Notes: generated by a model from the letters alone, not told the origin. Shown: positions 1 to 8,583, counted from the stretch's first letter. The stretch is DNA of 64,000 bases from an uncultured Eggerthella sp. (GCA_900542065.1 UQLU01000006.1:71380-135379), one strand, 5' to 3'. Program-made: numbers and translations.

Positions 1-551
1 ACGGCTCGATCACGCGTGCTATCACCTTTGCGAAAAGTGCTGAGCGCTCTGAATTTCGTGCGCGCATAATGGAGGTTCTTGCTAATTTGCCGCTTGCCGA
101 TGCACGTGATGTGTTGGAATACGCAGCAGAGCTGATTGAGCGAGCAAAGGCACCTCTTGATAATGTTCGCACTCAGCAAAGTGAAGAGTTGGCAGAGTCG
201 GCGGATTTTCTAACTAAGGCCGCGCTTAAGCAGGTTGAATTACGCCACAAACGAACACTTACCATGGCAACAAAAGAGTCACTTAATCAGATGACATCCA
301 TTATTCGTTCGTGGCTTCGTGATGTTTTGATGATTGCTTCGGGTACTCCCGAACTGGTTATCAATGTTGATCAAAGACAAGCGCTTGAAATTGCGGCGCA
401 AAAAGTAACCCCAGCAGGCATCATGAGCGCTTTGCGTGAAGCTTATAAGACAGACGAAGCGCTTAGCTATAATGTTTCTCCAGAGACGTGCTTAGACGCA
501 CTTCTTTTTTCGATAAGAGAGGTTTTACATGGTTCGGGTAACTCCCATTAA
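1..551 (+). CDS. holB: DNA polymerase III delta' subunit, C-terminal part (truncated by window edge)
   Basis: The frame is open from base 3, so the true start lies left of the window. What is visible, about 180 residues, is all-helical and resembles the C-terminal collar domain of the clamp-loader delta' subunit; the AAA+ and zinc-binding parts would lie upstream. Delta' helps load the beta clamp onto primed DNA. The next gene, ricT, starts 23 bases before this stop in another frame, which suggests translational coupling. A holB-ricT pairing is common in Gram-positive genomes, and this context carries much of the assignment because no catalytic motif can be seen here. Confidence 0.55.
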   Translation, partial: GSITRAITFAKSAERSEFRARIMEVLANLPLADARDVLEYAAELIERAKAPLDNVRTQQSEELAESADFLTKAALKQVELRHKRTLTMATKESLNQMTSIIRSWLRDVLMIASGTPELVINVDQRQALEIAAQKVTPAGIMSALREAYKTDEALSYNVSPETCLDALLFSIREVLHGSGNSH

Positions 552-2154
552 GCTTCAGGCTGGAACCAAAGTTTTGTGGTTTGATCCGGCTGAACATAAC
601 GTATGTGCGGGCGACCATGTCATCGTTAGCACCGAACGCGGTTCGGAATTTGGTGTTGCTACGGCAGACATTATGGAAGTGAGCGATGAATTGGTTGCTC
701 AATTAAAATCGCCTCTAAAACCAGTTCTTCGTATTGCGGACGAAGACGATATTGAGCGTGCGCGCGAATTGCAGCAAAAAGGAGAAGAAGCTCTTTCTAC
801 CTTCAAGGAACTTGCTGCTGAAACGAGCGATCAGATGCGCCCTGTTATGGTTGAATTTTTGTTCGATGGCGATAAAGCGGTTTTTTATTTTGAGTCGGAA
901 GAGCGCATCGATTTCCGCGATTTAGTACGTAAATTAGCAGGCGTATTCCATGTGCGAGTTGATATGCGCCAAATCGGTGTGCGTGACGGCGCTCGAATGA
1001 TTGGTGGCATTGGTCATTGCGGCCAAGAATTGTGTTGTGCTCGTATGGGCTCAGAATTTTCTCCCGTTTCTATTCGCATGGCAAAAGAACAAAACCTGTC
1101 GTTGAATCCGCAAAAAATTTCCGGTAGTTGCGGAAGGTTGATGTGTTGTTTGCGCTATGAATACGAAGCTTACAAAGAAGTAAACGCACGCGCACCTAAA
1201 AATGGTGCAAAGATTGAAATACCTGAAGGATTTGCGAAGGTTATTGAAATCAATGTGCCACTTGAACGTATTACCTTACAGCTAGAAGACGGGAAAACTT
1301 TTAAGGTTCCTCTTTCAGAAATGGAAGTTGTTGGCGAAGGTAAGCGTCCGAATCGTATTAGCGAAGAGGTATTTGAAAAGTATGCTTCTACCGATCCTTT
1401 TGCGCTTTTCCAGTCGGCGAGTGCTACTTCGGATTTGGAAGTATCTTCTTTTACGGCAGAAGATAAATTAGCAGATCCAAAAGCACGCCCTATGAAGCAA
1501 ATTGCCGAGCATACTGCCAAAGAAGACACGCACCGCAAGCCTCGCCGTCGTCGTCGCAGCGTAGAGGTATCTGCGGATGGAACAGTAGAAGTTCGTGGAG
1601 CAACTCAAGAAGAAACAGAAGGAAGCTCTTCGTCACGCAAACGCAACCACGGCACTCATCAAAAGCAAGATGCAGAGACATCCCTACATGGTCGTGATGG
1701 CAGACGAGACAGAAAAGACCAAAAAGCACGTCGAGATTCGTCTAGGCAGAAAAGTGCCGAATCGTCCGATACTTCTCGGGGTGTTAGCAGAAGGCAGCGT
1801 CGTAGCGCTGGATTACAGCGCCAGGATCGCACGCAAACCAAGCAGCATGATGCGCGCAAGCCATTAGGTGAAAAGCGTGATCGTAGCGAGCGAGCCGATC
1901 GTGGCGATCGCAATACTCGTAATGAACGTGTTGTTCGCAATGACCGCACCAATAAAGCAAATCGCGATGATAATCAGCGCTCTCGTCGTAGACCTGGGCA
2001 AAAGTCTTCAGGAATACGTAATGCGCCTGTGAAATCGCATCAGCAAAACAATCCTATAGCGCAGAAAAATCGACAGACGTCGTCGGGGGAGGCGCCTCAA
2101 GCGGGCGCTCATCGTAAACCTCGCCGTCGTCACCACAAAGCGGGAGGGGAATAA
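529..2154 (+). CDS. ricT: PSP1-domain protein RicT (YaaT-like) with long basic tail
   Basis: The first 270 or so residues are a PSP1 domain of the RicT/YaaT type. Six cysteines are spaced as in the family: Cys164, Cys169-Cys170, Cys201 and Cys206-Cys207. In Bacillus, RicT joins RicA and RicF in an Fe-S-containing complex that modulates RNase Y mRNA cleavage and phosphorelay. From about residue 330 to the end (541) the protein is a low-complexity Arg/Lys/Asp/Ser-rich tail that short RicT proteins lack; it could bind RNA or the nucleoid (inference). The start overlaps holB by 23 bases, and pncB begins 3 bases after the stop. Family assignment is firm; the role of the tail is unknown. Confidence 0.88.
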   Translation: MVRVTPIKLQAGTKVLWFDPAEHNVCAGDHVIVSTERGSEFGVATADIMEVSDELVAQLKSPLKPVLRIADEDDIERARELQQKGEEALSTFKELAAETSDQMRPVMVEFLFDGDKAVFYFESEERIDFRDLVRKLAGVFHVRVDMRQIGVRDGARMIGGIGHCGQELCCARMGSEFSPVSIRMAKEQNLSLNPQKISGSCGRLMCCLRYEYEAYKEVNARAPKNGAKIEIPEGFAKVIEINVPLERITLQLEDGKTFKVPLSEMEVVGEGKRPNRISEEVFEKYASTDPFALFQSASATSDLEVSSFTAEDKLADPKARPMKQIAEHTAKEDTHRKPRRRRRSVEVSADGTVEVRGATQEETEGSSSSRKRNHGTHQKQDAETSLHGRDGRRDRKDQKARRDSSRQKSAESSDTSRGVSRRQRRSAGLQRQDRTQTKQHDARKPLGEKRDRSERADRGDRNTRNERVVRNDRTNKANRDDNQRSRRRPGQKSSGIRNAPVKSHQQNNPIAQKNRQTSSGEAPQAGAHRKPRRRHHKAGGE

Positions 2155-2157
2155 CCA

Positions 2158-3618
2158 ATGCAAAACAACGATTATGCGCTTTTGACCGATCTATATCAGC
2201 TTACGATGGCGCAGGGCTACTGGGCTTGCGGAAAACTGGAAGAACAGGGGTGCTTCCATATCTTTTTCCGCGAACCTCCCTTCAATGGTGGTTTTGCAAT
2301 AGCAAGCGGTATGGATCATATTGCAGAAGTGATAGAAAACTTCCGTATCACTGAAGAGAACCTTACCTACCTTGCATCCTTGGACGCGCCTGGTGGTGGC
2401 AAGCTTTTTGATCCTGGTTTTCTTGATTATTTGCGCACGTTAGAACTGAATGTTGACATAGATGCGGTGCGTGAAGGAACCGTAATTTTTCCAAACGATC
2501 CTTTCGTTCGTGTTATTGGTCCAGTATTGCAGTGTCAGCTTTTGGAAACCCAATTGCTTAATTGCGTTAACTTCGAAACTCTAGCAGCAACAAAGGCAGC
2601 ACGTATTTGCCATGTAGCTAAGACTCCCGTTGCAGAATTTGGTCTGCGTCGTGCTCAGGGAGAGTCGGGTGGTCTTCGCGCTTCTCGTGCTTGCATTGTG
2701 GGCGGCTGCGCTTCTACGTCTAATGTTTTGGCGGGCCGTATGTTTGGTTTGCCTGTTTCGGGAACTCATGCTCATGCGTGGGTAATGGCTTTTGGTGATG
2801 AATTAGAGGCGTTCCGTGCTTATGCCAAGGAATTTCCTACCAATTGTGTGCTGCTCGTTGATACCTATGATGTCGTGCAAGGTCTCAAAAATGCCATTAC
2901 TGTTGGTCTTGAAATGAAAGAACGTGGCGAGCATTTAACGGGCGTTCGTATCGATTCGGGTGACTTGGCATGGCATGCAAAGCTTGCTCGCAAAATGCTT
3001 GACGATGCGGGACTGACCGATACAGGGGTTGTTCTTTCTAACGACTTGGATGAATTTACTATTAAATCCATTCTTGATTCTGGCGCGCAAGTTTCTTCGT
3101 GGGGCGTGGGAACCAAGATGGTTACTGCCTACGATCAGCCTGCTCTTGGCGGAGTGTATAAACTTGCCGCTAAACGTTTGGGCGATGAAGGTGAATGGAA
3201 ACCCATCATGAAGGTTACTGGCCAATCTTCAAAGCAGACAGTACCAGGTATTTTGGATATTCGCCGTTACTTCCACGATTCCGGAAAACTTGCTGGCGAT
3301 ATGGTTTATGACATTAATTACGGTATTTCTCGAGAGCGCATTGTTGATCCTGCAGATGAGCTTCGTCAAAAAGATCTTTCGAACAAGCGCTATATTACCT
3401 TGCTTGAGCCTTTAGCTCGTAAAGGCAAAGTTGTTTTGAAGGATGAATACCGCAATGCTTTGATTGCTCGTGATTATTGTCGTGAGCAGCTTGAGCTTCT
3501 CGATGAAAGCCAGACGCGTATTGTGAATCCGCATTCTTATCCTGTTGGTTTGGAATATGACCTGTTCTACCGTCGTCATGAATTGGCTTCGCGTTTGTTG
3601 GGTCTTTCGCAGGTTTAG
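2158..3618 (+). CDS. pncB: Nicotinate phosphoribosyltransferase
   Basis: This 486-residue enzyme makes nicotinate mononucleotide from nicotinate and PRPP with ATP, the first step of NAD salvage by the Preiss-Handler route. It opens with the family's YALLTDLYQLTMAQGYW block. The GTHAHAW motif at residues 202-208 holds the phosphorylatable histidine region, and a VRIDSGDL block lies further on. Length is normal for the long bacterial form. The ATG follows the ricT stop by 3 bases and has a GGGAGGGG ribosome binding site inside the ricT end, so the two genes are probably co-transcribed. nadD, a later step of the same pathway, is at 44.7 kb. Confidence 0.95.
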   Translation: MQNNDYALLTDLYQLTMAQGYWACGKLEEQGCFHIFFREPPFNGGFAIASGMDHIAEVIENFRITEENLTYLASLDAPGGGKLFDPGFLDYLRTLELNVDIDAVREGTVIFPNDPFVRVIGPVLQCQLLETQLLNCVNFETLAATKAARICHVAKTPVAEFGLRRAQGESGGLRASRACIVGGCASTSNVLAGRMFGLPVSGTHAHAWVMAFGDELEAFRAYAKEFPTNCVLLVDTYDVVQGLKNAITVGLEMKERGEHLTGVRIDSGDLAWHAKLARKMLDDAGLTDTGVVLSNDLDEFTIKSILDSGAQVSSWGVGTKMVTAYDQPALGGVYKLAAKRLGDEGEWKPIMKVTGQSSKQTVPGILDIRRYFHDSGKLAGDMVYDINYGISRERIVDPADELRQKDLSNKRYITLLEPLARKGKVVLKDEYRNALIARDYCREQLELLDESQTRIVNPHSYPVGLEYDLFYRRHELASRLLGLSQV

Positions 3619-3650
3619 TAGATAGGTAATCTATCGGAAAGGCGTTCTAG

Positions 3651-4556
3651 ATGATCAGGATCGTGACAGATTCGGTAGCGTCGTTGCCTCGTGATATCAC
3701 AGAGCAGGAAAACGTTGAGGTGGTATCGCTTTATCTCAATGTTGATGGTGAAGAGCATTCTGATTTAGAGATGGATGTCGATGCGTTTTATGAGCGCATT
3801 TATGAAATGGCGGACAATCCGCCTACCTCAAGTCAGCCTTCGCAAGCAAAGTTAGAATCTTTGTTTGAATCGATTGCAAAAGCAGGCGATGAGCTTTTAG
3901 GTATTTGGATTTCTTCCAAATTATCAGGCGCTTATGAAGGAGTGCTTCGTGCTGCTAGAGCAGTAGAGGCGCGAAATATCAATTTTTCTTACTGCATGAT
4001 AGATTCTTCTTCGTGCGGTTTTGATGAGGCATTTCCTGTTTTGGCGGGTATTCGTTCTGTCAAGGAAGGGAAAAGTCTTACCGAGGTAGCCCATGATGTG
4101 TTGGCAAGTATCAAAAGCACTCGCTTCCTTTTTACTCCAGAAAGTTTGACGTTTTTACAGAAGGGAGGACGCATTGGTGGCGCAGCTGCTTTGCTGGGAA
4201 ATCTTATAAAGCTTTCTCCCGTTTTGACGGTGGTAGATGGACTTCCGCAGGCAATGGCAAAAGTGCGTACTCAAAAAAAAGCGCTTGCGAAAATGGTTTC
4301 GATCATGGAAGAGGAAGCCGCAGCTTGTGGTGGTCTTAAGAATTTAGTGGTGCACTATATCGGAGAAAAAACACCAGCGCTAAAGTGGGCACATGAAGTA
4401 ATTGAACCCCTGCTCGGGCGAGAAGTTGAGGTTTATCCTGTAAGCCCTGTTGTGGGACTTCATGTAGGTCCTGCGGTGGGAATTGCGTATGAATGCAATA
4501 AGCCGCTTTCAGGAAAGATCACCAAGGATGCTTCCTCGCTGGCGGTATTTGGTTAA
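3651..4556 (+). CDS. DegV family fatty-acid-binding protein (first of two)
   Basis: This is a 301-residue DegV protein. It opens with the typical IVTDSVASLP strand-loop, has a TSSQPS segment, an SSKLSGAYEG segment where lipid carboxylates are bound in known structures, and the GGRIGG motif before the C-terminal lobe. DegV (FakB-type) proteins hold a fatty acid for phosphorylation by FakA; no kinase gene is in the window. GGAAAGG precedes the ATG. A second DegV gene follows after 72 bases that contain a short TTGCCT/AGGCAA hairpin. The two proteins are clearly diverged, so they may prefer different fatty acids (inference). Confidence 0.9.
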   Translation: MIRIVTDSVASLPRDITEQENVEVVSLYLNVDGEEHSDLEMDVDAFYERIYEMADNPPTSSQPSQAKLESLFESIAKAGDELLGIWISSKLSGAYEGVLRAARAVEARNINFSYCMIDSSSCGFDEAFPVLAGIRSVKEGKSLTEVAHDVLASIKSTRFLFTPESLTFLQKGGRIGGAAALLGNLIKLSPVLTVVDGLPQAMAKVRTQKKALAKMVSIMEEEAAACGGLKNLVVHYIGEKTPALKWAHEVIEPLLGREVEVYPVSPVVGLHVGPAVGIAYECNKPLSGKITKDASSLAVFG

Positions 4557-4628
4557 GTGATAGAAAGACAGTGTTGTTTGCCTTAACGCTAAGAGGCAAG
4601 GTAACGGCAGAGAGAAGGGATAGAATCA

Positions 4629-5555
4629 GTGGACATCAAATGTAATTTAATTCTCGATTCCTGCTGCGATTTGCCCCATGATGTGGTGAATCGAGACGGG
4701 GTATATCTTTTAAATTTTCCCTATTTTGATAATGAAGGTGAACATCTAGACGATCTGTATCAAACCCAAAGCGCTCATGACTTTTTCGAAGGAATGCGCA
4801 ACGGTAATGAACCGCATACTGCTCAAGTTCCTATGCCTGCTATTCAGAAGGCATATCAATGGGCAATTGATCAGGGAGTACCTACGGTTTATCTCGGTTT
4901 TTCAAGCGGCTTGTCGGGTACGTATGACATCGCTGCAATGCTGCTTGAACAGATGAAGGCAGACAATCCTGGAATAGAGCTCTACGTAGTGGATACAAAG
5001 CTTGCTTCAGTTGCGGCAGCTTTGTTGGTCTACGAGGCGCTCAATCAGCGCGAAAAAGGTCTTACCGCACAGGAAATGGTTACCTGGGCAGAAGAAGCTC
5101 GTTATTTCGTGGATGCTCAGTTTATGGTGGATGATTTGGAAGCACTTCGCCGCGGTGGACGTATTCCGTCCTCTGTTGCTTTTGCGGGTTCAAAGCTTGA
5201 TGTTAAGCCTTTGCTTGGTATCGATATGGAAGGCAAGCTGGCTTTGACGGGTGTTGCTCGTGGTCGCAAGAAGGGTGTTAAGACCCTGGTAGATTATTGG
5301 AAGAAGCGCCGCGCTGATGAAGGCCCTGTGCAAAATGTTGTAGTTGGCGGAGCGGATTGTCCAAAGGACGCTGAGCGATTGATTTCTCTTCTTACCAAAG
5401 AAGACGAATCAATACTGATTTTGGAATCAAGCATTGGTCCGGTAATTGGTAGCCATGTTGGTCCTGGAATGCTGGCAGTAGTATTTTGGGGTCCTGATAA
5501 ACGAAAAGATTTATCGGTAGCAGATCGTATTGCAAGCAAGATTCGTGGTAATTAA
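4629..5555 (+). CDS. DegV family fatty-acid-binding protein (second of two)
   Basis: A 308-residue DegV paralogue starting with GTG at 4629, preceded by GAGAGAAGGGA. Family marks are LILDSCCDLP at the N terminus, the FSSGLSGTYD lipid-headgroup segment, VVDTKLAS and the RRGGRIP motif. The GIGSHVGPG-like segment near the end (GPVIGSHVGPG) closes the fold. Function is taken from the family: carrying a fatty acid for incorporation into phospholipid. The pair of adjacent, non-identical DegV genes suggests old duplication. A terminator-like hairpin lies just downstream at 5592-5630. Confidence 0.9.
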   Translation: MDIKCNLILDSCCDLPHDVVNRDGVYLLNFPYFDNEGEHLDDLYQTQSAHDFFEGMRNGNEPHTAQVPMPAIQKAYQWAIDQGVPTVYLGFSSGLSGTYDIAAMLLEQMKADNPGIELYVVDTKLASVAAALLVYEALNQREKGLTAQEMVTWAEEARYFVDAQFMVDDLEALRRGGRIPSSVAFAGSKLDVKPLLGIDMEGKLALTGVARGRKKGVKTLVDYWKKRRADEGPVQNVVVGGADCPKDAERLISLLTKEDESILILESSIGPVIGSHVGPGMLAVVFWGPDKRKDLSVADRIASKIRGN

Positions 5556-5591
5556 CGCTTGCGGCACGGGATGAAATAGCAATAAAACTAT

Positions 5592-5630
5592 CAGCTTAGC
5601 TAGCATATTTGGTTAGCTAAGCTGTTTCTT
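5592..5630 (+). terminator. Rho-independent terminator after second degV
   Basis: CAGCTTAGCTA (5592-5602) pairs perfectly with TAGCTAAGCTG (5614-5624) around an 11-base loop, followed by TTTCTT. It ends the pncB/DegV transcription block. Confidence 0.75.
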
Positions 5631-5662
5631 ATGATAGGTATGCTTAAAAGGAAGGTAGTTAT

Positions 5663-6679
5663 ATGGCTTCGAAAGAGGTTAAAACCTTTAGCTTTGAAGG
5701 CGAGCCCAATGTTGGCTCGCATATAAAAGAATTCTTGCTGACAGCAGGCTTTACGTCTGCGCCGACTTCAGAGGCTGATGTGGTATTTACGTATTGTGTC
5801 AGCGAATCGGCGCTTGAGGATGCGTATTACGACAGTAAAGGCATACTGCAGACCGCTAAAAAAGACGTAGTGCTTATTGATCTTAGCCCTTCAACTGTTT
5901 CTTTTGCACAAGAGTTATGTGCTATGGGATCGGTAAGCGAAAAGCATGTTCTTGATGCTCCGTTGGTAGTACAAAACATCGTTTCTCCACAGGCCTTTTC
6001 TGATTCGCTCAATCTTGCCATGGTAGTAGGAGGATCGGAAGAGGTATTTAAGCGTGCTGAACCCATGCTTCGCTCTATTGCGGCAAAGGTGCTTTGGATG
6101 GGAAAAGCAGGGTGCGGACAAGCCACTAAAGTGGCGCTAACTCTTTCATCTGCTGCGGCTTTAGTTGGCATTGTCGAGGCATGTGCTTCGCTGAAGTCTT
6201 CTGAAGCGCAGGAAGCTTCTGTAAGCGAGGAAGATTATCTTGATGTTGCGCTGTCTCTTCATGCTCTTACGCCAACACAAGAGGCATTTATTCAGGCAAT
6301 GGAAGATGAAGAATTCAGGGATGCTTCCTTCACGATTGAATACCTGATGGGCGAATTGGCGGCAGCTCTTGCTTGTGTTGATGATGGCGATGTAATTTTG
6401 CCGCAAGCAGAAGCAGGCTTCCGTCTTATGGAGTTGCTGGCTTTGGTGGGTGGTGTTGCATACAATCCTGCTGCCTTGAAATTGGTTTTCGCCGATGAAG
6501 AGACGAGCAAAAAATACGGATTGGACTGGTCGCGCGCTGAAGGTGCTTATGAGCATGATCATGAATGTGATTGCGATGATCCTGATCAGTGCTCTTGTGA
6601 CGATGATGGATGTGATTGTGGTCATCATCACGGGCATCACGGCAAAAATTCAAACTACATCAGCTTTTCTTCGAACTAA
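5663..6679 (+). CDS. Degenerate 3-hydroxyisobutyrate-dehydrogenase-like protein with Cys/His metal-binding tail
   Basis: The 338-residue protein has the outline of the beta-hydroxyacid dehydrogenase family: a Rossmann-like N-terminal half, a GCGQATK segment matching the catalytic-lysine region, and an all-helical C-terminal half. The N-terminal glycine motif is degenerate (FEGEPNVGSHI instead of GxGxMG), the substrate motif is DAPLV instead of DAPVSGG, and the usual Asn after the lysine is missing. So enzymatic activity is doubtful. Residues 298-327 form a tail with three CxC pairs (302/304, 310/312, 317/319), seven His and many Asp, which looks metal-binding. A radical SAM gene starts 8 bases downstream, so the two probably act together (inference). 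Confidence 0.7.
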   Translation: MASKEVKTFSFEGEPNVGSHIKEFLLTAGFTSAPTSEADVVFTYCVSESALEDAYYDSKGILQTAKKDVVLIDLSPSTVSFAQELCAMGSVSEKHVLDAPLVVQNIVSPQAFSDSLNLAMVVGGSEEVFKRAEPMLRSIAAKVLWMGKAGCGQATKVALTLSSAAALVGIVEACASLKSSEAQEASVSEEDYLDVALSLHALTPTQEAFIQAMEDEEFRDASFTIEYLMGELAAALACVDDGDVILPQAEAGFRLMELLALVGGVAYNPAALKLVFADEETSKKYGLDWSRAEGAYEHDHECDCDDPDQCSCDDDGCDCGHHHGHHGKNSNYISFSSN

Positions 6680-6687
6680 TTTAAACC

Positions 6688-7620
6688 TTGGCTGAATCTT
6701 TATCGACATACGAAGAACAGTACCGTCATTGTTGCGTGTGCCCTCGTGCGTGTGGCGCGGATCGACTTTCTGGAGATCTTGGCGTATGTAAGGCTCCTGC
6801 TGAGTTATATCTTGGTCGTGCAGCACTTCACTGGTGGGAAGAACCTTGCCTTGTAGGAGACAAGGGAAGTGGAGCTGTGTTCTTTTCGTACTGTCCTATG
6901 GGGTGCGTATATTGTCAAAATGAAGATCTGGTTGCAGGTGCGGGTGTTGCGGTTGGCTTTGAACAATTTAAAAAAACGTTATTGCGACTACAGAACGAAG
7001 AAGGCGCCGCTAATATCAACTTGGTTACGCCATCGCATTACGTGCCTACGATTGCTGCCGCCCTTCACTCATTGAAGGAATGGGAACAGTTGCATGTTCC
7101 TGTGGTATATAACACCTCAAGTTATGATTCGGTTGATAGCCTACGCATGCTGCAAGGCCTTGTTGATATCTACTTAGCAGACTTTAAATATGCTTCTTCT
7201 GATATTGCCCAGAAACTTTCTCATGCTGCTAATTATCCATCCGTAGCACTTGCTGCTCTTGATGAAATGGTAGATCAAATTACTGATTGGGAAGAAGACG
7301 ATCAGGGGCTATTAAAACGGGGCATTTTTGTTCGTCATCTGGTTTTACCAGGGCATATCGAGGAATCTTTTCGTGTGCTGAAGGTTCTTCATGAACGCTA
7401 CGAAGACAAAATCCGTTTGAGTATTATGAATCAATATACGCCCTTGCGAGGTAATCTGGTGCGCTATGGCTTGGAGGAGAGAGTGTCCTCTGGAGAATAC
7501 GAGCAGGTCCTTGATTATGCTGATTTCCTAGGAATAGAGAATTATTTCTGGCAGGAAGGTGGCGCTGCGAGCGATAGTTTCATTCCTGCATTTGATGGAA
7601 CAGGGGTTATTTCAAATTAG
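6688..7620 (+). CDS. Radical SAM protein, PflA/AmmeMemoRadiSam-like
   Basis: A 310-residue radical SAM protein. The cluster motif CPMGCVYC places Cys69, Cys73 and Cys76 on the [4Fe-4S] cluster that cleaves S-adenosylmethionine. An N-terminal cysteine group (Cys15, Cys16, Cys18, Cys22, Cys34) is typical of the PflX/COG1313 type of activase-like proteins and could hold another metal site. Substrate is unknown; family members activate glycyl radical enzymes or modify proteins. The only start that fits is TTG at 6688, since an in-frame stop lies 6 bases before it, and no good ribosome binding site is visible. That suggests coupling to the upstream dehydrogenase-like gene. Confidence 0.85.
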   Translation: MAESLSTYEEQYRHCCVCPRACGADRLSGDLGVCKAPAELYLGRAALHWWEEPCLVGDKGSGAVFFSYCPMGCVYCQNEDLVAGAGVAVGFEQFKKTLLRLQNEEGAANINLVTPSHYVPTIAAALHSLKEWEQLHVPVVYNTSSYDSVDSLRMLQGLVDIYLADFKYASSDIAQKLSHAANYPSVALAALDEMVDQITDWEEDDQGLLKRGIFVRHLVLPGHIEESFRVLKVLHERYEDKIRLSIMNQYTPLRGNLVRYGLEERVSSGEYEQVLDYADFLGIENYFWQEGGAASDSFIPAFDGTGVISN

Positions 7621-7644
7621 GTAGTTCTCATTTTGTTGAGCTTA

Positions 7645-7653
7645 TGGCATAAT
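7645..7653 (+). promoter_or_regulatory. Possible extended -10 element for tRNA-Thr
   Basis: TGG followed by CATAAT ends 15 bases before the tRNA. No convincing -35 element is seen at the usual distance, so this is a weak call. Confidence 0.35.
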
Positions 7654-7668
7654 GGGTTACGCTTTTTT

Positions 7669-7743
7669 GCCGGCATGGCGCAACGGTAGCGCAACTGATT
7701 TGTAATCAGTGGGTTGCGGGTTCGATTCCTGTTGCCGGCACCA
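7669..7743 (+). tRNA. tRNA-Thr (anticodon TGT), CCA encoded
   Basis: The acceptor arm GCCGGCA pairs with TGCCGGC, discriminator A, and CCA is encoded at 7741-7743. The anticodon loop TTTGTAA between ACTGA and TCAGT gives TGT, reading ACA threonine codons. The TTCGATT T-loop is present. A strong terminator follows immediately. Confidence 0.97.
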
Positions 7744-7751
7744 TGCATTTT

Positions 7752-7786
7752 AAAGCCATCGGGAAAACCCCGATGGCTTTTGTTTT
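7752..7786 (+). terminator. Terminator after tRNA-Thr
   Basis: AAAGCCATCGGG pairs with CCCGATGGCTTT (12 bp) around a 5-base loop, followed by TGTTTT. Confidence 0.85.
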
Positions 7787-7893
7787 GCTGCGCCGAGGCA
7801 AAGTGCAGAGGAGTTGCTTGAAAAGCAACAATCAATACAGCACTTGTTGAATGGGCGGACGATTTAAGGCAGCGCATCACCTAAATATCCAAG

Positions 7894-8121
7894 CTATTCG
7901 AAATCGTAGGTGTCAATCTCTTCAAGCGTTTCAACGTGAAGACAAATCTCATTGCCTTCATCGTCCATATACCAGCAATAATGGCCTTTTTCATCTTCGG
8001 TAAAGGTTACAATTTCCCAGCTAATGTAACGTCGAAGGTTATCGTCGTTAGGTTCGATATCGGCATATTCAAGCACGGTGCGTGCGGCTAAGAGTTGTTG
8101 TTCGGTTAAGTTTTCTAACAT
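7894..8121 (-). CDS. Small acidic protein of unknown function
   Basis: I do not recognise this 75-residue protein. It starts MLENLTEQQ, is rich in Glu and Asp, and has a central WEIVTFTEDEKGHYCWYMDDEG stretch of alternating aromatic and acidic residues that suggests a small beta fold. The ATG at 8121 is preceded by AAAGGAG at good distance. A longer frame extends upstream to 8178 but would run into the terminator hairpin at 8150-8190, so it was not used. It is the last gene of a minus-strand group, beyond the ahcY-cupin terminator, and is likely transcribed separately or by read-through. Confidence 0.6.
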   Translation of the reverse strand: MLENLTEQQLLAARTVLEYADIEPNDDNLRRYISWEIVTFTEDEKGHYCWYMDDEGNEICLHVETLEEIDTYDFE

Positions 8122-8149
8122 GGATACTCCTTTAGTTTTGCAAGAAGTA

Positions 8150-8190
8150 ATAATAAAACGAAACCCCAAAGTTTTCACCTTGGGGTTTCG
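8150..8190 (-). terminator. Terminator after the cupin gene (minus strand)
   Basis: On the minus strand CGAAACCCCAAGG faces a near-complementary TTTGGGGTTTCG arm, followed by TTTTATTATT. It separates ahcY-cupin from the small acidic protein gene. Confidence 0.75.
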
Positions 8191-8220
8191 TGTTTTAGTG
8201 GTTTTGCTTTTGGTTCGAAC

Positions 8221-8583
8221 TTATTCAGGATCTTGCATGATTACTGCAACGAACGTCAAAGGATCGGTGTCACTTTCGTTTTTAATACCGTGAGTGCTGC
8301 CACTTTCGCAGAGCATGGCATCCCCTGGAACCACTTCGTATTCAACGTCATTTTCTGTGTAGAGTGCTTTGCCAGAGGTAACGAAATATAACTCGCATTC
8401 ACCTTCATGCTTATGGATACCTAAAGAGCTGTTAGGCTCAACGGTGATTTGAGAAATATAGGTACACTTACCGCCTACTTCAGCAATTTTTTCTTCGGTG
8501 AGCAAGCGGTCGCGAATCATAAATCCATCTCCGCCATTTACTTTTTCTACGCGCTGTGTTTCTCGCTTTTTATAGACTGGCAT
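8221..8583 (-). CDS. Cupin domain protein
   Basis: A 120-residue single-domain cupin. Motif 1 is seen in the GIHKHEGECELYFVTSG segment (two His and a Glu as metal ligands) and motif 2 in the PGDAMLCESGSTHGI segment, with its His. Such proteins fold as a small beta barrel and bind a metal; they act as isomerases, dioxygenases or sensors, and the substrate cannot be told. The ATG is preceded by AAGGAGGG. It lies 50 bases downstream of ahcY on the same strand and is probably co-transcribed with it, so a link to methionine or methyl-cycle metabolism is possible but unproven. Confidence 0.85.
   Translation of the reverse strand: MPVYKKRETQRVEKVNGGDGFMIRDRLLTEEKIAEVGGKCTYISQITVEPNSSLGIHKHEGECELYFVTSGKALYTENDVEYEVVPGDAMLCESGSTHGIKNESDTDPLTFVAVIMQDPE

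Noticed and set aside
1659..1952. Arg/Ser-rich minus-strand frame inside ricT
   Set aside because: It is the mirror of the low-complexity ricT tail and has no initiation signals.
6161..6640. Minus-strand open frame of 159 codons antisense to the Cys/His tail gene
   Set aside because: It is rich in Met, Ile and Thr because it is antisense to Asp/His/Cys codons; no ribosome binding site, and the plus-strand gene is well supported.
7617..7880. Minus-strand open frame of 87 codons
   Set aside because: It runs through the tRNA-Thr gene and its terminator on the opposite strand and has no ribosome binding site.
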